Assembly: GCF_019145475.1 (NCBI RefSeq)
Contig: NZ_JAHTKI010000013.1
Coordinates: 62,001 to 126,000 of the forward strand
Reading direction: 5' to 3'
Source: Pseudomonas botevensis
GTDB lineage: Bacteria > Pseudomonadota > Gammaproteobacteria > Pseudomonadales > Pseudomonadaceae
Length of the DNA stretch: 64,000 nucleotides
Shown piece by piece: positions 46,701-55,882 of this stretch. Each line of letters begins with the position of its first letter. The first letter of the stretch is position 1. The translations under genes and the position numbers were made by a program. Under the pieces are notes generated by a model. It saw only the letters and a program-made list of their open reading frames with translations, did no database searches and was not told the DNA's origin.

Positions 46701-47047
46701 GAGGTGTGATTGATGACCAGCTCGGTGATGACCCGCAAGCCACGCTTGTGCGCCTCGGCGATAAAGCGTTTGGCATCGGCCATGGTGCCGTAGTCAGTGT
46801 GGACGCCTTTGTACTCGGCGATGTCATAACCGTCGTCGCGGCGTGGCGAAGGGTAGAACGGCAGCAGCCAGATGGTGTTGACGCCAAGTTCGGCGATGTA
46901 ATCGAGTTTGGCAATCAGGCCGGGAAAATCGCCGATCCCGTCGTTGTTGGAGTCGAAATAGGATTTGACGTGAACCTGATAGATGACCGCGTCTTTGTAC
47001 CAGAGCGGGTCCTTGATGAAGGTGGCTGATTTAGGTTTCTTCGCCAT
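43706..47047 (-). CDS. treS: Trehalose synthase-maltokinase fusion
   Basis: This encodes 1113 residues. ATG 47047-47045 (MAKKPKSATF) has AGGAG before it. Residues 1 to about 575 are GH13 trehalose synthase (WYKDAVIYQVHVKSYFDSNNDGIGDFPGL, GIDGLRLDAIPYLIERDG with Asp212, FLRNHDELTLEMV). From about 590 on is a maltokinase (Mak/Pep2): SWLQNRRWFAGKDA, VHGDLHLGQVLV (catalytic Asp958) and YLIDFEGEPARPL. The pair converts trehalose to maltose and then to maltose-1-phosphate, the donor for GlgE. The fusion channels maltose into glucan assembly. It sits between glgE and glgB in the operon. Confidence 0.95.
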   Translation of the reverse strand: MAKKPKSATFIKDPLWYKDAVIYQVHVKSYFDSNNDGIGDFPGLIAKLDYIAELGVNTIWLLPFYPSPRRDDGYDIAEYKGVHTDYGTMADAKRFIAEAHKRGLRVITELVINHTSDQHPWFQRARKAKPGSAARDFYVWSDDDQKYDGTRIIFLDTEKSNWTWDPVAGQYFWHRFYSHQPDLNFDNPQVMKAVINVMRYWLDMGIDGLRLDAIPYLIERDGTNNENLPETHDVLKQIRAEIDANYPDRMLLAEANQWPEDTQLYFGDTDAQGVNGDECHMAFHFPLMPRMYMALAQEDRFPITDILRQTPEIPANCQWAIFLRNHDELTLEMVTDKERDYLWNYYAADRRARINLGIRRRLAPLMERDRRRVELLNSLLLSMPGTPTLYYGDEIGMGDNIYLGDRDGVRTPMQWSIDRNGGFSRADPASLVLPPIMDPLYGYQSVNVETQAGDPHSLLNWTRRMLAVRKQSKAFGRGSLKMLSPSNRRILAYTREFTDADGRHEVILCVANVSRSAQAAELDLSAYVGMVPVEMLGGNAFPPIGQLNFLLTLAPYGFYWFVLAAENQMPSWHVEPAQSLPDFTTLVLKKRMEELLEAPSRATLEQGILPSWLQNRRWFAGKDAAIEQVNLVYGVRFGDAQHPVLLSEIEVSSGGQTSRYQLPFGFISEDQVGPALPQQLALSRVRRVRQVGLITDAFSLEAFIRAVLQGMQANTVLACDAGEIRFESTPQLEALGLGADSEVRYLSAEQSNSSVVIGNSLVLKLIRKVAGGVHPELEMSAYLTAAGFANISPLLGSVIRRDGHGEDTLLMIAQGYLSNQGDAWEWTQNNLERALRDELADAMSEQEQHYNALGELRDFAGMLGQRLGEMHQVLATPTDHPDFAPQICTAKDAQATGKDVAAQVEHALKLLKQHQQELGAADQALVTRLLDNKKAILAHVQELAKRSVGGLRIRVHGDLHLGQVLVIKGDAYLIDFEGEPARPLSERRGKHSPYKDVSGVLRSFDYAAAMAANVHNVDNSPEAEAARQRVAERYLREAREAFVEAYRRAAASLEHAWQDPEGADAALALFGLEKAAYEVAYEAENRPSWLAVPLHGLHGLLTGLKPFSDLGGE

Positions 47048-47107
47048 GTGAAACTCCTGGAAAAATCGTAAGAGCGACAACCACTCGAAGGGAGAAATGC
47101 GTTCCCC

Positions 47108-47194
47108 GTGGGAGCTGGCTTGCCTGCGAAAGCGTCGGGGCAGTCAACGAGGAGCCGGCTGACAAGCCGCTTTCGCAAGCCAGCCCGCTCCCAC
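47108..47194. repeat. REP pair (REPIN-like) between glgE and treS
   Basis: Two inverted REP-type units, GTGGGAGCTGGCTTGC at the left end and GCAAGCCAGCCCGCTCCCAC at the right end, flank a 35-45 base centre containing AGTCAACGAGGAG. This is the typical Pseudomonas arrangement of paired REPs, able to fold into a long hairpin. It is in the only sizeable gap of the glgE operon and may affect mRNA stability or differential expression. Confidence 0.75.
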
Positions 47195-47212
47195 GCTTGA
47201 TCGTCACCGGCC

Positions 47213-49210
<1,998 letters not shown>

Positions 49211-49417
49211 TGAGCATCTCTCCTTAACGCCCCAAGGACGCTCGTTTGCCTGTTCGGCCTGATGAACTCACTTAGGTTCCGAGCGACCCTCACCGGCAAA
49301 AGTTCACCGCGATTGGCCGCGACTTTTCACCCGCCCAAAAAAGCGGATCGAATTCGCTGCGAGGTGGTCAACCCACTTAAGCACTTCTCACGCCATGTGC
49401 CACACGGAGGTCCACCT

Positions 49418-49582
49418 ATGACTATCCCGATCCCGGCGGAAACGCCCGATCCCAACATCGACAAACCGGTCCTGCCCGAGACCGAACCGCAACCGATCCC
49501 CGAACAGGAACCACCGGGCACCACGCCACCACCGAAGGAAGAGCCGCCGACGACGATGCCGCCGGTGATTGTTTCGCCGTAG
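49418..49582 (+). CDS. Short proline/glutamate-rich protein
   Basis: This encodes 54 residues from ATG 49418, with GGAGG eight bases ahead (an earlier in-frame ATG at 49262 lacks one). The protein is nearly all Pro, Glu, Thr and Asp (PETEPQPIPEQEPPGTTPPP), acidic and probably disordered. It has no signal peptide or membrane segment. The strong ribosome binding site argues for expression. The function is unknown; being divergent from glgE is its only context. Confidence 0.6.
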   Translation: MTIPIPAETPDPNIDKPVLPETEPQPIPEQEPPGTTPPPKEEPPTTMPPVIVSP

Positions 49583-49665
49583 GGGTGGATCGTAACTGCC
49601 CGGGGTGACGTTTCTTCGAGCCAGGTGGATAGGTGATTCGTTCTGGATCGCTGGGTGAGGGGCAG

Positions 49666-50169
49666 TCAGTGCGGGGAATCGTCCTTCTCGAACACCTTCA
49701 CGATCCTCGGCATCACACTGAAAATCCCCAACGCCAACAACGTACTGAGCACCGCCGTCGCCTCGCGCCCCAACCCGGCCGCGACGCCGATGGCGGCGGT
49801 CATCCATAGCCCGGCGGCGGTGGTCAGGCCCTTGACGTGGCCTTCGTCACCCTCATGGTTTTTCAGGATGGTGCCCGCCCCCAGAAACCCGATCCCGGCA
49901 ATGACGCCCTGCACCACGCGGCTCATGGCGTCGGCCTGGGAGCCGGACAATTGCGGCACCAGCACAAACAGCGCCGCACCGAGAGCCACCAGCATGTGAG
50001 TCCGGACGCCAGCAGCCTTGCCCTTGTGTTCGCGCTCGAAGCCGAGAATCCCGCCCAGCAGCGCCGCCATCAACAGGCGCACGGTGATGCGGGTCAGTTG
50101 TGCGGCATCGCCAATGTCGGCGAACTCCGCTTGCAGGGTCACCCAGACTTCGTGCCACCAGGCGTCCAT
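49666..50169 (-). CDS. MgtC/SapB-family membrane protein
   Basis: This encodes 167 residues with AAGGA before ATG 50169-50167. It has the MgtC N-terminal membrane domain: LTRITVRLLMAALLGGILGFEREHKGKAAGVRTHMLVALGAALF, GVIAGIGFLGAGTIL and VKGLTTAAGLWMTAAIGVAAGLG. The family's C-terminal ACT-like cytosolic domain is essentially missing, as in SapB/YhiD-type members. MgtC proteins influence magnesium adaptation and membrane ATP synthase activity. No Mg transporter gene is nearby, so the role is by family only. Confidence 0.88.
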   Translation of the reverse strand: MDAWWHEVWVTLQAEFADIGDAAQLTRITVRLLMAALLGGILGFEREHKGKAAGVRTHMLVALGAALFVLVPQLSGSQADAMSRVVQGVIAGIGFLGAGTILKNHEGDEGHVKGLTTAAGLWMTAAIGVAAGLGREATAVLSTLLALGIFSVMPRIVKVFEKDDSPH

Positions 50170-50293
50170 CGCGCTGTCCTTGTGAAAGGTTCGATAGACG
50201 GTGGACAGCGCCGACCATTAATCGGTTGCGTAGAACGATCATTCGCACCCGCGCCCTAACCTTTCAACATCCACTGGAAAAAAGGACAGCCCC

Positions 50294-50527
50294 ATGAGCC
50301 TGCGCATCGAGAACCAGACCTGCTTTTTCGCCACCGAAAAGGGTGAGCAAATCCGTCTGTGCGGCGACCTGACCGTGATCACCGACAGCGAAAAGGCCAT
50401 GTCGGCCGTGGAGATCGAGGGCCGGCGCATCTACATCACCGAAGCCGAGGCGGACGCGTTGACCGTCGCAGGTGCCACCGACGGTCGCAAACACCTGAAA
50501 GCCGATAGCGGTGATTCGGTGATTTGA
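50294..50527 (+). CDS. Small DUF3203-like protein
   Basis: This encodes 77 residues with AAGGA before the ATG. The sequence (IENQTCFFATEKGEQIRL, DLTVITDSEKAMSAVEIEGRRIYITEAEADALTVAGATDGR) resembles the Pseudomonas-restricted DUF3203 family of about 75 residues; I am fairly but not fully sure. It is likely a compact beta-rich cytosolic protein. Its function is unknown and no partner is evident. Confidence 0.65.
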   Translation: MSLRIENQTCFFATEKGEQIRLCGDLTVITDSEKAMSAVEIEGRRIYITEAEADALTVAGATDGRKHLKADSGDSVI

Positions 50528-50722
50528 CTGACCCCGGTCAACGTGCATCGCAGGCGTCTGGGATAGGCGTCCGCGCCCCGTCGGCCGGGCTGCTTCAAGT
50601 TGTCGCAGGCGTTGCGTAAAAATCCATCTGATACGCTTTTTATTGAAATACCTGAGTCTGTTATGCAAACAGATCGGCGCTCATAGTGCTCTGGCCTGAT
50701 GGAGGCTGATGAGCTAAAGACC

Positions 50723-52153
50723 ATGAGCGAACAAATCCCCGTCCGAACCGTAGAAGCAACGCCAACCATTAAAAAAGTGCCGGCCCGTCCAATGAAGACG
50801 AAGGCCGCCTCCAGCGACAACCAGATCTTCACCCGCAGCTTCACCGGCCTGTTCCGAACCCTGCGCATGAGCGGCGCGGGGTTTCTGTTTTTGCTGTTCT
50901 TCGGCACCGTCTGGCTGAACTGGGGCGGTCGCCAGGCCGTACTCTGGGATCTTTCCGAAAGCAAATTCCATATCTTCGGTGCGACGTTCTGGCCGCAGGA
51001 TTTCATTCTGCTGTCGGCACTGCTGATCATCGCCGCGTTCGGCCTGTTCGCGATCACCGTGTTCGCCGGGCGGGTCTGGTGCGGTTACACCTGCCCACAG
51101 AGTTCGTGGACGTGGATTTTCATGTGGTGCGAGAAGATCACCGAGGGTGAGCGCAACCAGCGGATCAAGCTGCAAGCCGCACCGTGGAGCCTGAACAAAC
51201 TGGCCCGGCGCGCAGCCAAGCACAGCCTTTGGCTGGCAATCAGCGTACTGACCGGCCTGACCTTCGTCGGTTACTTCGCGCCGATCCGGCCATTGGCCGA
51301 GGAACTGCTGACCCTGCAGATCGGCGGCGTCAGCCTGTTCTGGGTGCTGTTCTTTACCGCCGCCACCTACATCAACGCCGGTTGGCTGCGCGAAGCAGTG
51401 TGCATGCACATGTGTCCGTATGCGCGGTTCCAGAGCGTGATGTTCGACAAGGACACCCTGGCGATTTCCTACGACGTGGCCCGTGGTGAAAACCGTGGCC
51501 CGCGCAAACGCGAGGTCAAACCCGCCGAGGCCGGCCTCGGTGACTGCATCGACTGTCAGCTGTGTGTGCAGGTGTGTCCGACCGGCATCGACATCCGCGA
51601 CGGTCTGCAAATGGAGTGCATCGGTTGCGCCGCGTGCATCGATGCCTGCGACTCGATCATGGACAAGATGAACTATCCGCGCGGCCTGATCCGCTACACC
51701 TCCGAGCGCGAGTTGCAGGGTGGCAAGACGCACCTGCTGCGACCCCGCTTGATCGGTTACGTCGCGGTGCTGGTGGTGATGATCGGCGCGCTGGCCCTGG
51801 CGCTGGCCGAACGACCGATGGTGTCGCTGGACGTGACCAAGGATCGCGGGCTGTTCCGTGAAAACGGCCAGGGCCAGATCGAGAACATCTACACCCTCAA
51901 GGTGATCAACAAGACCCAGCAGCGCCAGGAATACAACCTGAGCCTGGTCGATGGCGATGGCTTTCAGCTGCAAGGCAAGACCGACCTGAGTCTGGCGCCC
52001 GGCGAAATTGTCGACGTGCCAGTGTCGGTGGCGATGACCACGGATCGTCCGGCCAGCAGTTCGCAGACCTTGAGCTTCAAGATTGCCGATAGCGATGAGC
52101 CTGAGGTTTACAGCGTGGCCAAAAGCAGGTTTGTGGCGCCGATGAATCGCTGA
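50723..52153 (+). CDS. ccoG: CcoG-type cytochrome c oxidase accessory protein
   Basis: This encodes 476 residues. ATG 50723 (MSEQIPVRTVE) is chosen by family likeness; ATG 50699 has comparable context. Several membrane segments are visible, with the GRVWCGYTCPQSSWTWIFMWCEK region and then two 4Fe-4S motifs, CIDCQLCVQVCPTGIDIRDG and CIGCAACIDACDSIMD. The C-terminal Ig-like periplasmic domain begins after residue 350. CcoG is a copper-reducing ferredoxin-like protein used in assembly of cbb3 oxidase and normally sits by ccoNOQP. Here it is not near an oxidase operon, so it may be a second copy or a relocated one. Confidence 0.93.
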   Translation: MSEQIPVRTVEATPTIKKVPARPMKTKAASSDNQIFTRSFTGLFRTLRMSGAGFLFLLFFGTVWLNWGGRQAVLWDLSESKFHIFGATFWPQDFILLSALLIIAAFGLFAITVFAGRVWCGYTCPQSSWTWIFMWCEKITEGERNQRIKLQAAPWSLNKLARRAAKHSLWLAISVLTGLTFVGYFAPIRPLAEELLTLQIGGVSLFWVLFFTAATYINAGWLREAVCMHMCPYARFQSVMFDKDTLAISYDVARGENRGPRKREVKPAEAGLGDCIDCQLCVQVCPTGIDIRDGLQMECIGCAACIDACDSIMDKMNYPRGLIRYTSERELQGGKTHLLRPRLIGYVAVLVVMIGALALALAERPMVSLDVTKDRGLFRENGQGQIENIYTLKVINKTQQRQEYNLSLVDGDGFQLQGKTDLSLAPGEIVDVPVSVAMTTDRPASSSQTLSFKIADSDEPEVYSVAKSRFVAPMNR

Positions 52154-52170
52154 GCCGCTAGAATCCCCCC

Positions 52171-52330
52171 TCACCTCAACCCCCTCCCCAAAGTGGGCGA
52201 GGGGGAAAGGGAGCTGATTTGCTGGCTGTTCAAACCTGAGTTCAACTCGATATTTCAGGTCGATAATTTTCTGCAGCAACCCTCGGTCAGTCCCCTCTCC
52301 CTCCGGGAGAGGCTCAGGGTGAGGGGCTTT
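52171..52330. repeat. GC-rich intergenic repeats with terminator-like hairpins
   Basis: Downstream of ccoG are two related modules: ACCCCCTCCCC..GGGCGAGGGGG (about 52182-52206) and CCTCTCCC (52294-52301) with GGGAGAGG (52305-52312), then GTGAGGGGC and a run of T (52328-52333). The second is a plausible terminator for ccoG. Similar GAGGGG/CCCTCTCC units occur at 6805-6900. Confidence 0.55.
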
Positions 52331-52356
52331 TTTCCATACCAGCCACAAGGCCATCG

Positions 52357-53766
52357 ATGAAACGCTACGAAAAATTCGCCGACGACATCGCTGAACTGAT
52401 CCGCTCCGGCGTCCTCGGCCCCGGCCAGCGGGTGCCCTCGGTGCGCTACGCCAGCCAGACCTACGGCGTCAGCCCGTCCACGGTGTTCCAGGCCTACTAC
52501 CTGCTCGAACGCCGGGGCCTGATCCGCGCCCGGCCGCGCTCGGGCTACTTCGTCAATGCCCACGCGCCGAGTCCGTTCTCGGAGCCGGTGATCAGCAGCC
52601 AGGTCAACGAGTCCACCGAAGTCGACGTCAGCGAACTGGTGTTCTCGGTGCTGGAGTCCATCAAGGACCCAAGCACCGTGCCCTTCGGTTCGGCGTTCCC
52701 CAGCCCGACCCTGTTCCCGCTGCAACGCCTGTCGCGTTCACTGGCGAGTGCAGCGCGGGAGATGGATCCGCGCATGGTGGTCACCGACATGTCGCCGGGC
52801 AACCCGCAACTGCGTCGGCAGATCGCCCTGCGCTACATGGTCGGCGGGTTGATGCTGCCGATGGAAGAACTGTTGATCACCAACGGCGCTCTTGAAGCGC
52901 TGAACCTGTGCCTGCAAGCGGTGACCGAACCCGGCGATCTGGTCGCCATCGAAGCCCCGGCGTTTTACGCCAGCCTGCAAGTGCTGGAGCGGTTGAAACT
53001 CAAGGCCGTGGAAATTCCCGTGCATCCACGGGACGGCATCGATCTCGGCGTGCTCGCCCAGACCCTTGAGCGCCATCCGATCAAGGCGTGCTGGTGCATG
53101 ACCAGTTTCCAGAACCCGATGGGGGCGACCATGCCCGAGGCGAAGAAACAGGAGCTGGTCGAGCTGCTGCGCCGGCATCAGGTGCCGCTGATTGAGGATG
53201 ACGTCTACGCCGAGCTGTATTACGGCCAGCAAGCGCCGAAACCGGCCAAGGCGTTCGACACCGAAGGTCTGGTGATGCATTGCGGCTCGTTCGCCAAGAG
53301 CCTGGCCCCCGGCTACCGCATCGGTTGGGTCGCCGCCGGCCGTTACGCGCAAAAGATCGAGCGGCTGAAACTGATGACCTCGCTGTGCGCCTCGATGCCG
53401 GCCCAGGCCGCCATCGCCGACTACCTGCAACACGGCGGCTACGACCGTCACCTGCGCAAATTGCGCTACGCCCTGGAAGAACAGCAAAGCGCCATGCTTG
53501 CGGCCATCGCCCGCTACTTCCCGGCGCAGACCCGGGTCAGCCAACCGGCCGGCGGCTACTTTCTGTGGCTGGAACTGCCACCGCAGATGGACTCGCTGAA
53601 GTTGTTCCAGATGGCCCTGGCGCAAGGCATCAGTATCGCGCCAGGACCGATTTTTTCACCGGCCCAACGCTTTCGAAACTGCATTCGTCTGAACTATGGC
53701 AGCCCGTGGACCGAGGACTCGGAAAAAGCGATGGAAACATTGGGGCGAATTGTGCGGTCGTTCTGA
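52357..53766 (+). CDS. MocR-type PLP-dependent transcriptional regulator
   Basis: This encodes 469 residues. The N-terminal GntR winged helix (KRYEKFADDIAELIRSGVLGPGQRVPSVRYASQTYGVSPSTVFQAYYLLERRGLIRARPRSGYFV) is joined to a fold-type I aminotransferase domain, with TSFQNPMGATMP, EDDVYAEL and the PLP lysine Lys314 in HCGSFAKSLAPGYRIGW. MocR regulators use bound PLP and an amino compound to control a metabolic gene, often next to them. The adjacent genes are ccoG and an unknown AT-rich cassette, so the target is unclear. A strong terminator follows. Confidence 0.92.
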   Translation: MKRYEKFADDIAELIRSGVLGPGQRVPSVRYASQTYGVSPSTVFQAYYLLERRGLIRARPRSGYFVNAHAPSPFSEPVISSQVNESTEVDVSELVFSVLESIKDPSTVPFGSAFPSPTLFPLQRLSRSLASAAREMDPRMVVTDMSPGNPQLRRQIALRYMVGGLMLPMEELLITNGALEALNLCLQAVTEPGDLVAIEAPAFYASLQVLERLKLKAVEIPVHPRDGIDLGVLAQTLERHPIKACWCMTSFQNPMGATMPEAKKQELVELLRRHQVPLIEDDVYAELYYGQQAPKPAKAFDTEGLVMHCGSFAKSLAPGYRIGWVAAGRYAQKIERLKLMTSLCASMPAQAAIADYLQHGGYDRHLRKLRYALEEQQSAMLAAIARYFPAQTRVSQPAGGYFLWLELPPQMDSLKLFQMALAQGISIAPGPIFSPAQRFRNCIRLNYGSPWTEDSEKAMETLGRIVRSF

Positions 53767-53786
53767 ACCCGCCACTGCCCAAATAA

Positions 53787-53820
53787 AAAAGTCCTGCCGA
53801 TCACTATCGGCAGGACTTTT
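53787..53820. terminator. Bidirectional terminator
   Basis: AAAAGTCCTGCCGAT (53787-53801) and ATCGGCAGGACTTTT (53806-53820) are perfect arms around CACT. Flanking A and T tracts let it act on the MocR-type gene from the left and the unknown gene from the right. Confidence 0.92.
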
Positions 53821-53840
53821 CAATCACGCATTCAAACGAC

Positions 53841-54443
53841 TCAATCAGACGGATCGTTCGATAACGGAACGTCTTTCACCTGTATATCGAAGTTCACACC
53901 GAACGGATCGTGCAGCAGGTGCTGCCCCTCAATCCGGGTTTGCGAAAAGTAGCGTTGATTATCCAGTTCCAGACGGCCAGGTTGCTCGTAGAGATAAATC
54001 GGCCCCTTGATCTCATTGTCCGAAGACGCTTTTTTCGCGACGTTCAACATCCTGACAGTCCCGGGAGAAACACTTTCCAGGAAAAACCGGGTCGGCTCGG
54101 TTCGATCAACGACCACCCATTGCTTTTCAAATGTCTGTTGCCCCTGCCCATCCCGAATGTTCTCCATGCTCAAGAGTTTTCCAAGAAACATCCCTGGCGT
54201 GGCCACACGCAGCGTGTAACGTTCTTCTTCAGAGTGAAAGTTGATCAACAACGGCTCAGTGTCTTCCCTGTCAGCGACTGTCAGGAAGCCGCCTTCATTC
54301 TGCAACTGGCGGTTATATTCCGCGCGCTGAGCCGGCGTCAGACGCTTGCGCTTCAGCCTGGCCTCCATCAACTGATAGTTCAGAACCAACGGCTTGCCTT
54401 TATAAAAAAGGTTGGCCTTGAACGATTTTTTCGGGCTTTCCAT
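53841..54443 (-). CDS. Unknown protein, AT-rich cassette
   Basis: This encodes 200 residues. The start is placed at ATG 54443-54441 because GGAAG lies ten bases upstream; the GTG at 54452 is too close to it. There is no signal peptide or membrane segment. A basic N-terminal half (ANLFYKGKPLVLNYQLMEARLKRKRLTPAQRAEYNRQL) leads into a beta-rich region with repeated patterns (RYTLRVATPGMFLGKLL, WVVVDRTEPTRFFLESVSPGTVRML, GPIYLYEQPGRLELDNQRYF). I do not recognise the family. Base composition is clearly AT-richer than the neighbours, suggesting acquisition. It follows the small gene at 54502-54672, likely in one transcript. Confidence 0.65.
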   Translation of the reverse strand: MESPKKSFKANLFYKGKPLVLNYQLMEARLKRKRLTPAQRAEYNRQLQNEGGFLTVADREDTEPLLINFHSEEERYTLRVATPGMFLGKLLSMENIRDGQGQQTFEKQWVVVDRTEPTRFFLESVSPGTVRMLNVAKKASSDNEIKGPIYLYEQPGRLELDNQRYFSQTRIEGQHLLHDPFGVNFDIQVKDVPLSNDPSD

Positions 54444-54501
54444 ACTTACCACACTTCCATTTCAATATCAGGTAATTATCAAAAAACAATAAATAACTTA
54501 A

Positions 54502-54672
54502 TTATTTATCTTCAGAAACAACTTCGCGCTTGCGGCGCTCAAGAATAAACTTGTCCGCCAGATCGGCAATAATCTTCAAAATTTCCGGCGGCATGGTCAG
54601 CGTAAAAGTCTTGGTCAGGGTTTTCGCCACGAAATCACTCCACAGCGCTACTTCATCTTCATAAAGATCCAT
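54502..54672 (-). CDS. Small unknown protein upstream of the AT-rich gene
   Basis: This encodes 56 residues. ATG 54672-54670 (MDLYEDEVALW) has AAGGAG seven bases upstream; the longer reading (MKRSLK) would start inside it. It is predicted helical: VALWSDFVAKTLTKTFTLTMPPEILKIIADLADKFILERRKREV, with a charged end. No domain was recognised. It is 58 bases upstream of the 200-residue gene and may form an operon with it, possibly a small partner or antitoxin-like protein; that is speculation. Confidence 0.6.
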   Translation of the reverse strand: MDLYEDEVALWSDFVAKTLTKTFTLTMPPEILKIIADLADKFILERRKREVVSEDK

Positions 54673-54970
54673 TTTCAAACTCCTTTTCATTAATATTTAA
54701 ACCTTGCTCGCTGCAAGGCAAACAAAGAATATCCAACGAGCAGATTCAACTCAACAGCCGACCATGGAACTTACCGTACAAATAATTTCAGGCTCAAACA
54801 TATCAAACAGTGCAACTAACAACTTACAAAGAAGATACCCAGCAAATACGGGACTGCAAAACAAAAAACCACCTCCCCTTTTACATCAAGGGAGATGGTT
54901 TCGCTATTTATTTAAAAATTTAACAACGCTGAACAATAGCCCCGGCGTTAAAGATGAACAGCCAGAAGGA
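54673..54970. other. AT-rich intergenic region between unknown cassette and SDR gene
   Basis: About 300 bases, notably AT-rich. It must hold the promoter of the leftward two-gene cassette near 54690-54760 and contains the SDR terminator at 54863-54900. A short reading frame from ATG 54763 has no ribosome binding site and is not called. Confidence 0.5.
54863..54900 (-). terminator. Terminator of the SDR gene
   Basis: On the minus strand AACCATCTCCCTT and AAGGGGAGGTGGTT pair around an eight-base loop and are followed by TTTT, read from plus-strand AAAAAA at 54863-54868. It is about 70 bases after the SDR stop. Confidence 0.75.
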
Positions 54971-55717
54971 CTAGCGCCCGCCACCCAGGTCGACAAACGT
55001 TCCCGTCGCATACGAGGCCTTGTCCGACAGCAACCAGACAATCGCTTCCGCCACTTCATCCGGCCGGCCGCCACGGGCCATCGGGATGGCCGATTCCAGT
55101 TTGCTGACCCGGTCCGGGTCGCCGCTCAAGGCGTGGAAATCGGTGTAGATGTAGCCCGGACGCACCGCGTTGACCCGAATCCCCTCGCCCGCCACTTCCT
55201 TGGACAAGCCGATGGTGAAGGTGTCGAGCGCGCCTTTGGAAGCGGCGTAGTCGACGTACTCATTGGGCGAGCCCAGGCGCGCAGCGACCGAAGACACGTT
55301 GACGATGCTGCCGCCCTGCCCGCCGTGCTTGGGCGACATGCGCAGGATCGCATGCTTGGCGCAGAGAATCGGCGCCAGAACGTTGGTCTTCATGATTTTG
55401 AGAATGCGGAATTCGGACATTTCGTCGACCCGCGATTTGTGCCCGACGGTGCCGGCGTTGTTCACCAGAGCGGTGACCCGGCCCAGTTCGGTGTCGACCC
55501 GGTGAAACAGGGCGACCACTTCGTCTTCGATACTGACATCGGCGCGGACCGCAATGGCTTGGGCGCCCAGTGCGCGGACTTGCTCCAGCACGCTTTGCGC
55601 GGCCTGTTCGTCCGCCTGGTAGTTGATGCAGATCCGATAGCCTTGCTCAGCAGCCAACAGCGCGGTGGCGGCCCCGATTCCGCGCCCGCCGCCGGTGATC
55701 ACAATGACTTTATCCAT
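54971..55717 (-). CDS. SDR-family oxidoreductase
   Basis: This encodes 248 residues. ATG 55717-55715 is used because GGAAGG lies ahead and the Rossmann motif ITGGGRGIGAATALLA follows at once; the longer frame is leader. Motifs: NNAGTVG, catalytic Ser in VNVSSVAARLG, Tyr/Lys in YVDYAASKGALD and PGYIYTDFH. It resembles glucose-dehydrogenase or 3-oxoacyl-ACP-reductase-like enzymes, so the substrate is unclear. It is a monocistronic leftward gene. Confidence 0.9.
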   Translation of the reverse strand: MDKVIVITGGGRGIGAATALLAAEQGYRICINYQADEQAAQSVLEQVRALGAQAIAVRADVSIEDEVVALFHRVDTELGRVTALVNNAGTVGHKSRVDEMSEFRILKIMKTNVLAPILCAKHAILRMSPKHGGQGGSIVNVSSVAARLGSPNEYVDYAASKGALDTFTIGLSKEVAGEGIRVNAVRPGYIYTDFHALSGDPDRVSKLESAIPMARGGRPDEVAEAIVWLLSDKASYATGTFVDLGGGR

Positions 55718-55802
55718 GCTGGCCTTCCCCCAAATGCACTCGTAACAGTCGGGGGGAAGAATAACCGTCATTGCCGGGTTTTGCATAAGTCTGTGCCGGC
55801 AG

Positions 55803-55860
55803 ACATGACGCCTTCGCGGGCAACCGCTCACGCAAGATCCCGGGGAGCGCGGCTTGCCCG
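55803..55860. repeat. Degenerate REP-like sequence
   Basis: GACGCCTTCGCGGGCAA and CGGCTTGCCCGTG have the core of Pseudomonas REP units facing each other, upstream of the SDR gene. Divergence from the consensus suggests decay. Confidence 0.4.
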
Positions 55861-55882
55861 TGCAGAACGATGACTCGGTGGG

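Noticed and set aside
54763..54840. Short frame starting MELTVQIISG between the unknown cassette and SDR gene
   Set aside because: It has no Shine-Dalgarno sequence and runs into terminator and antisense sequence.
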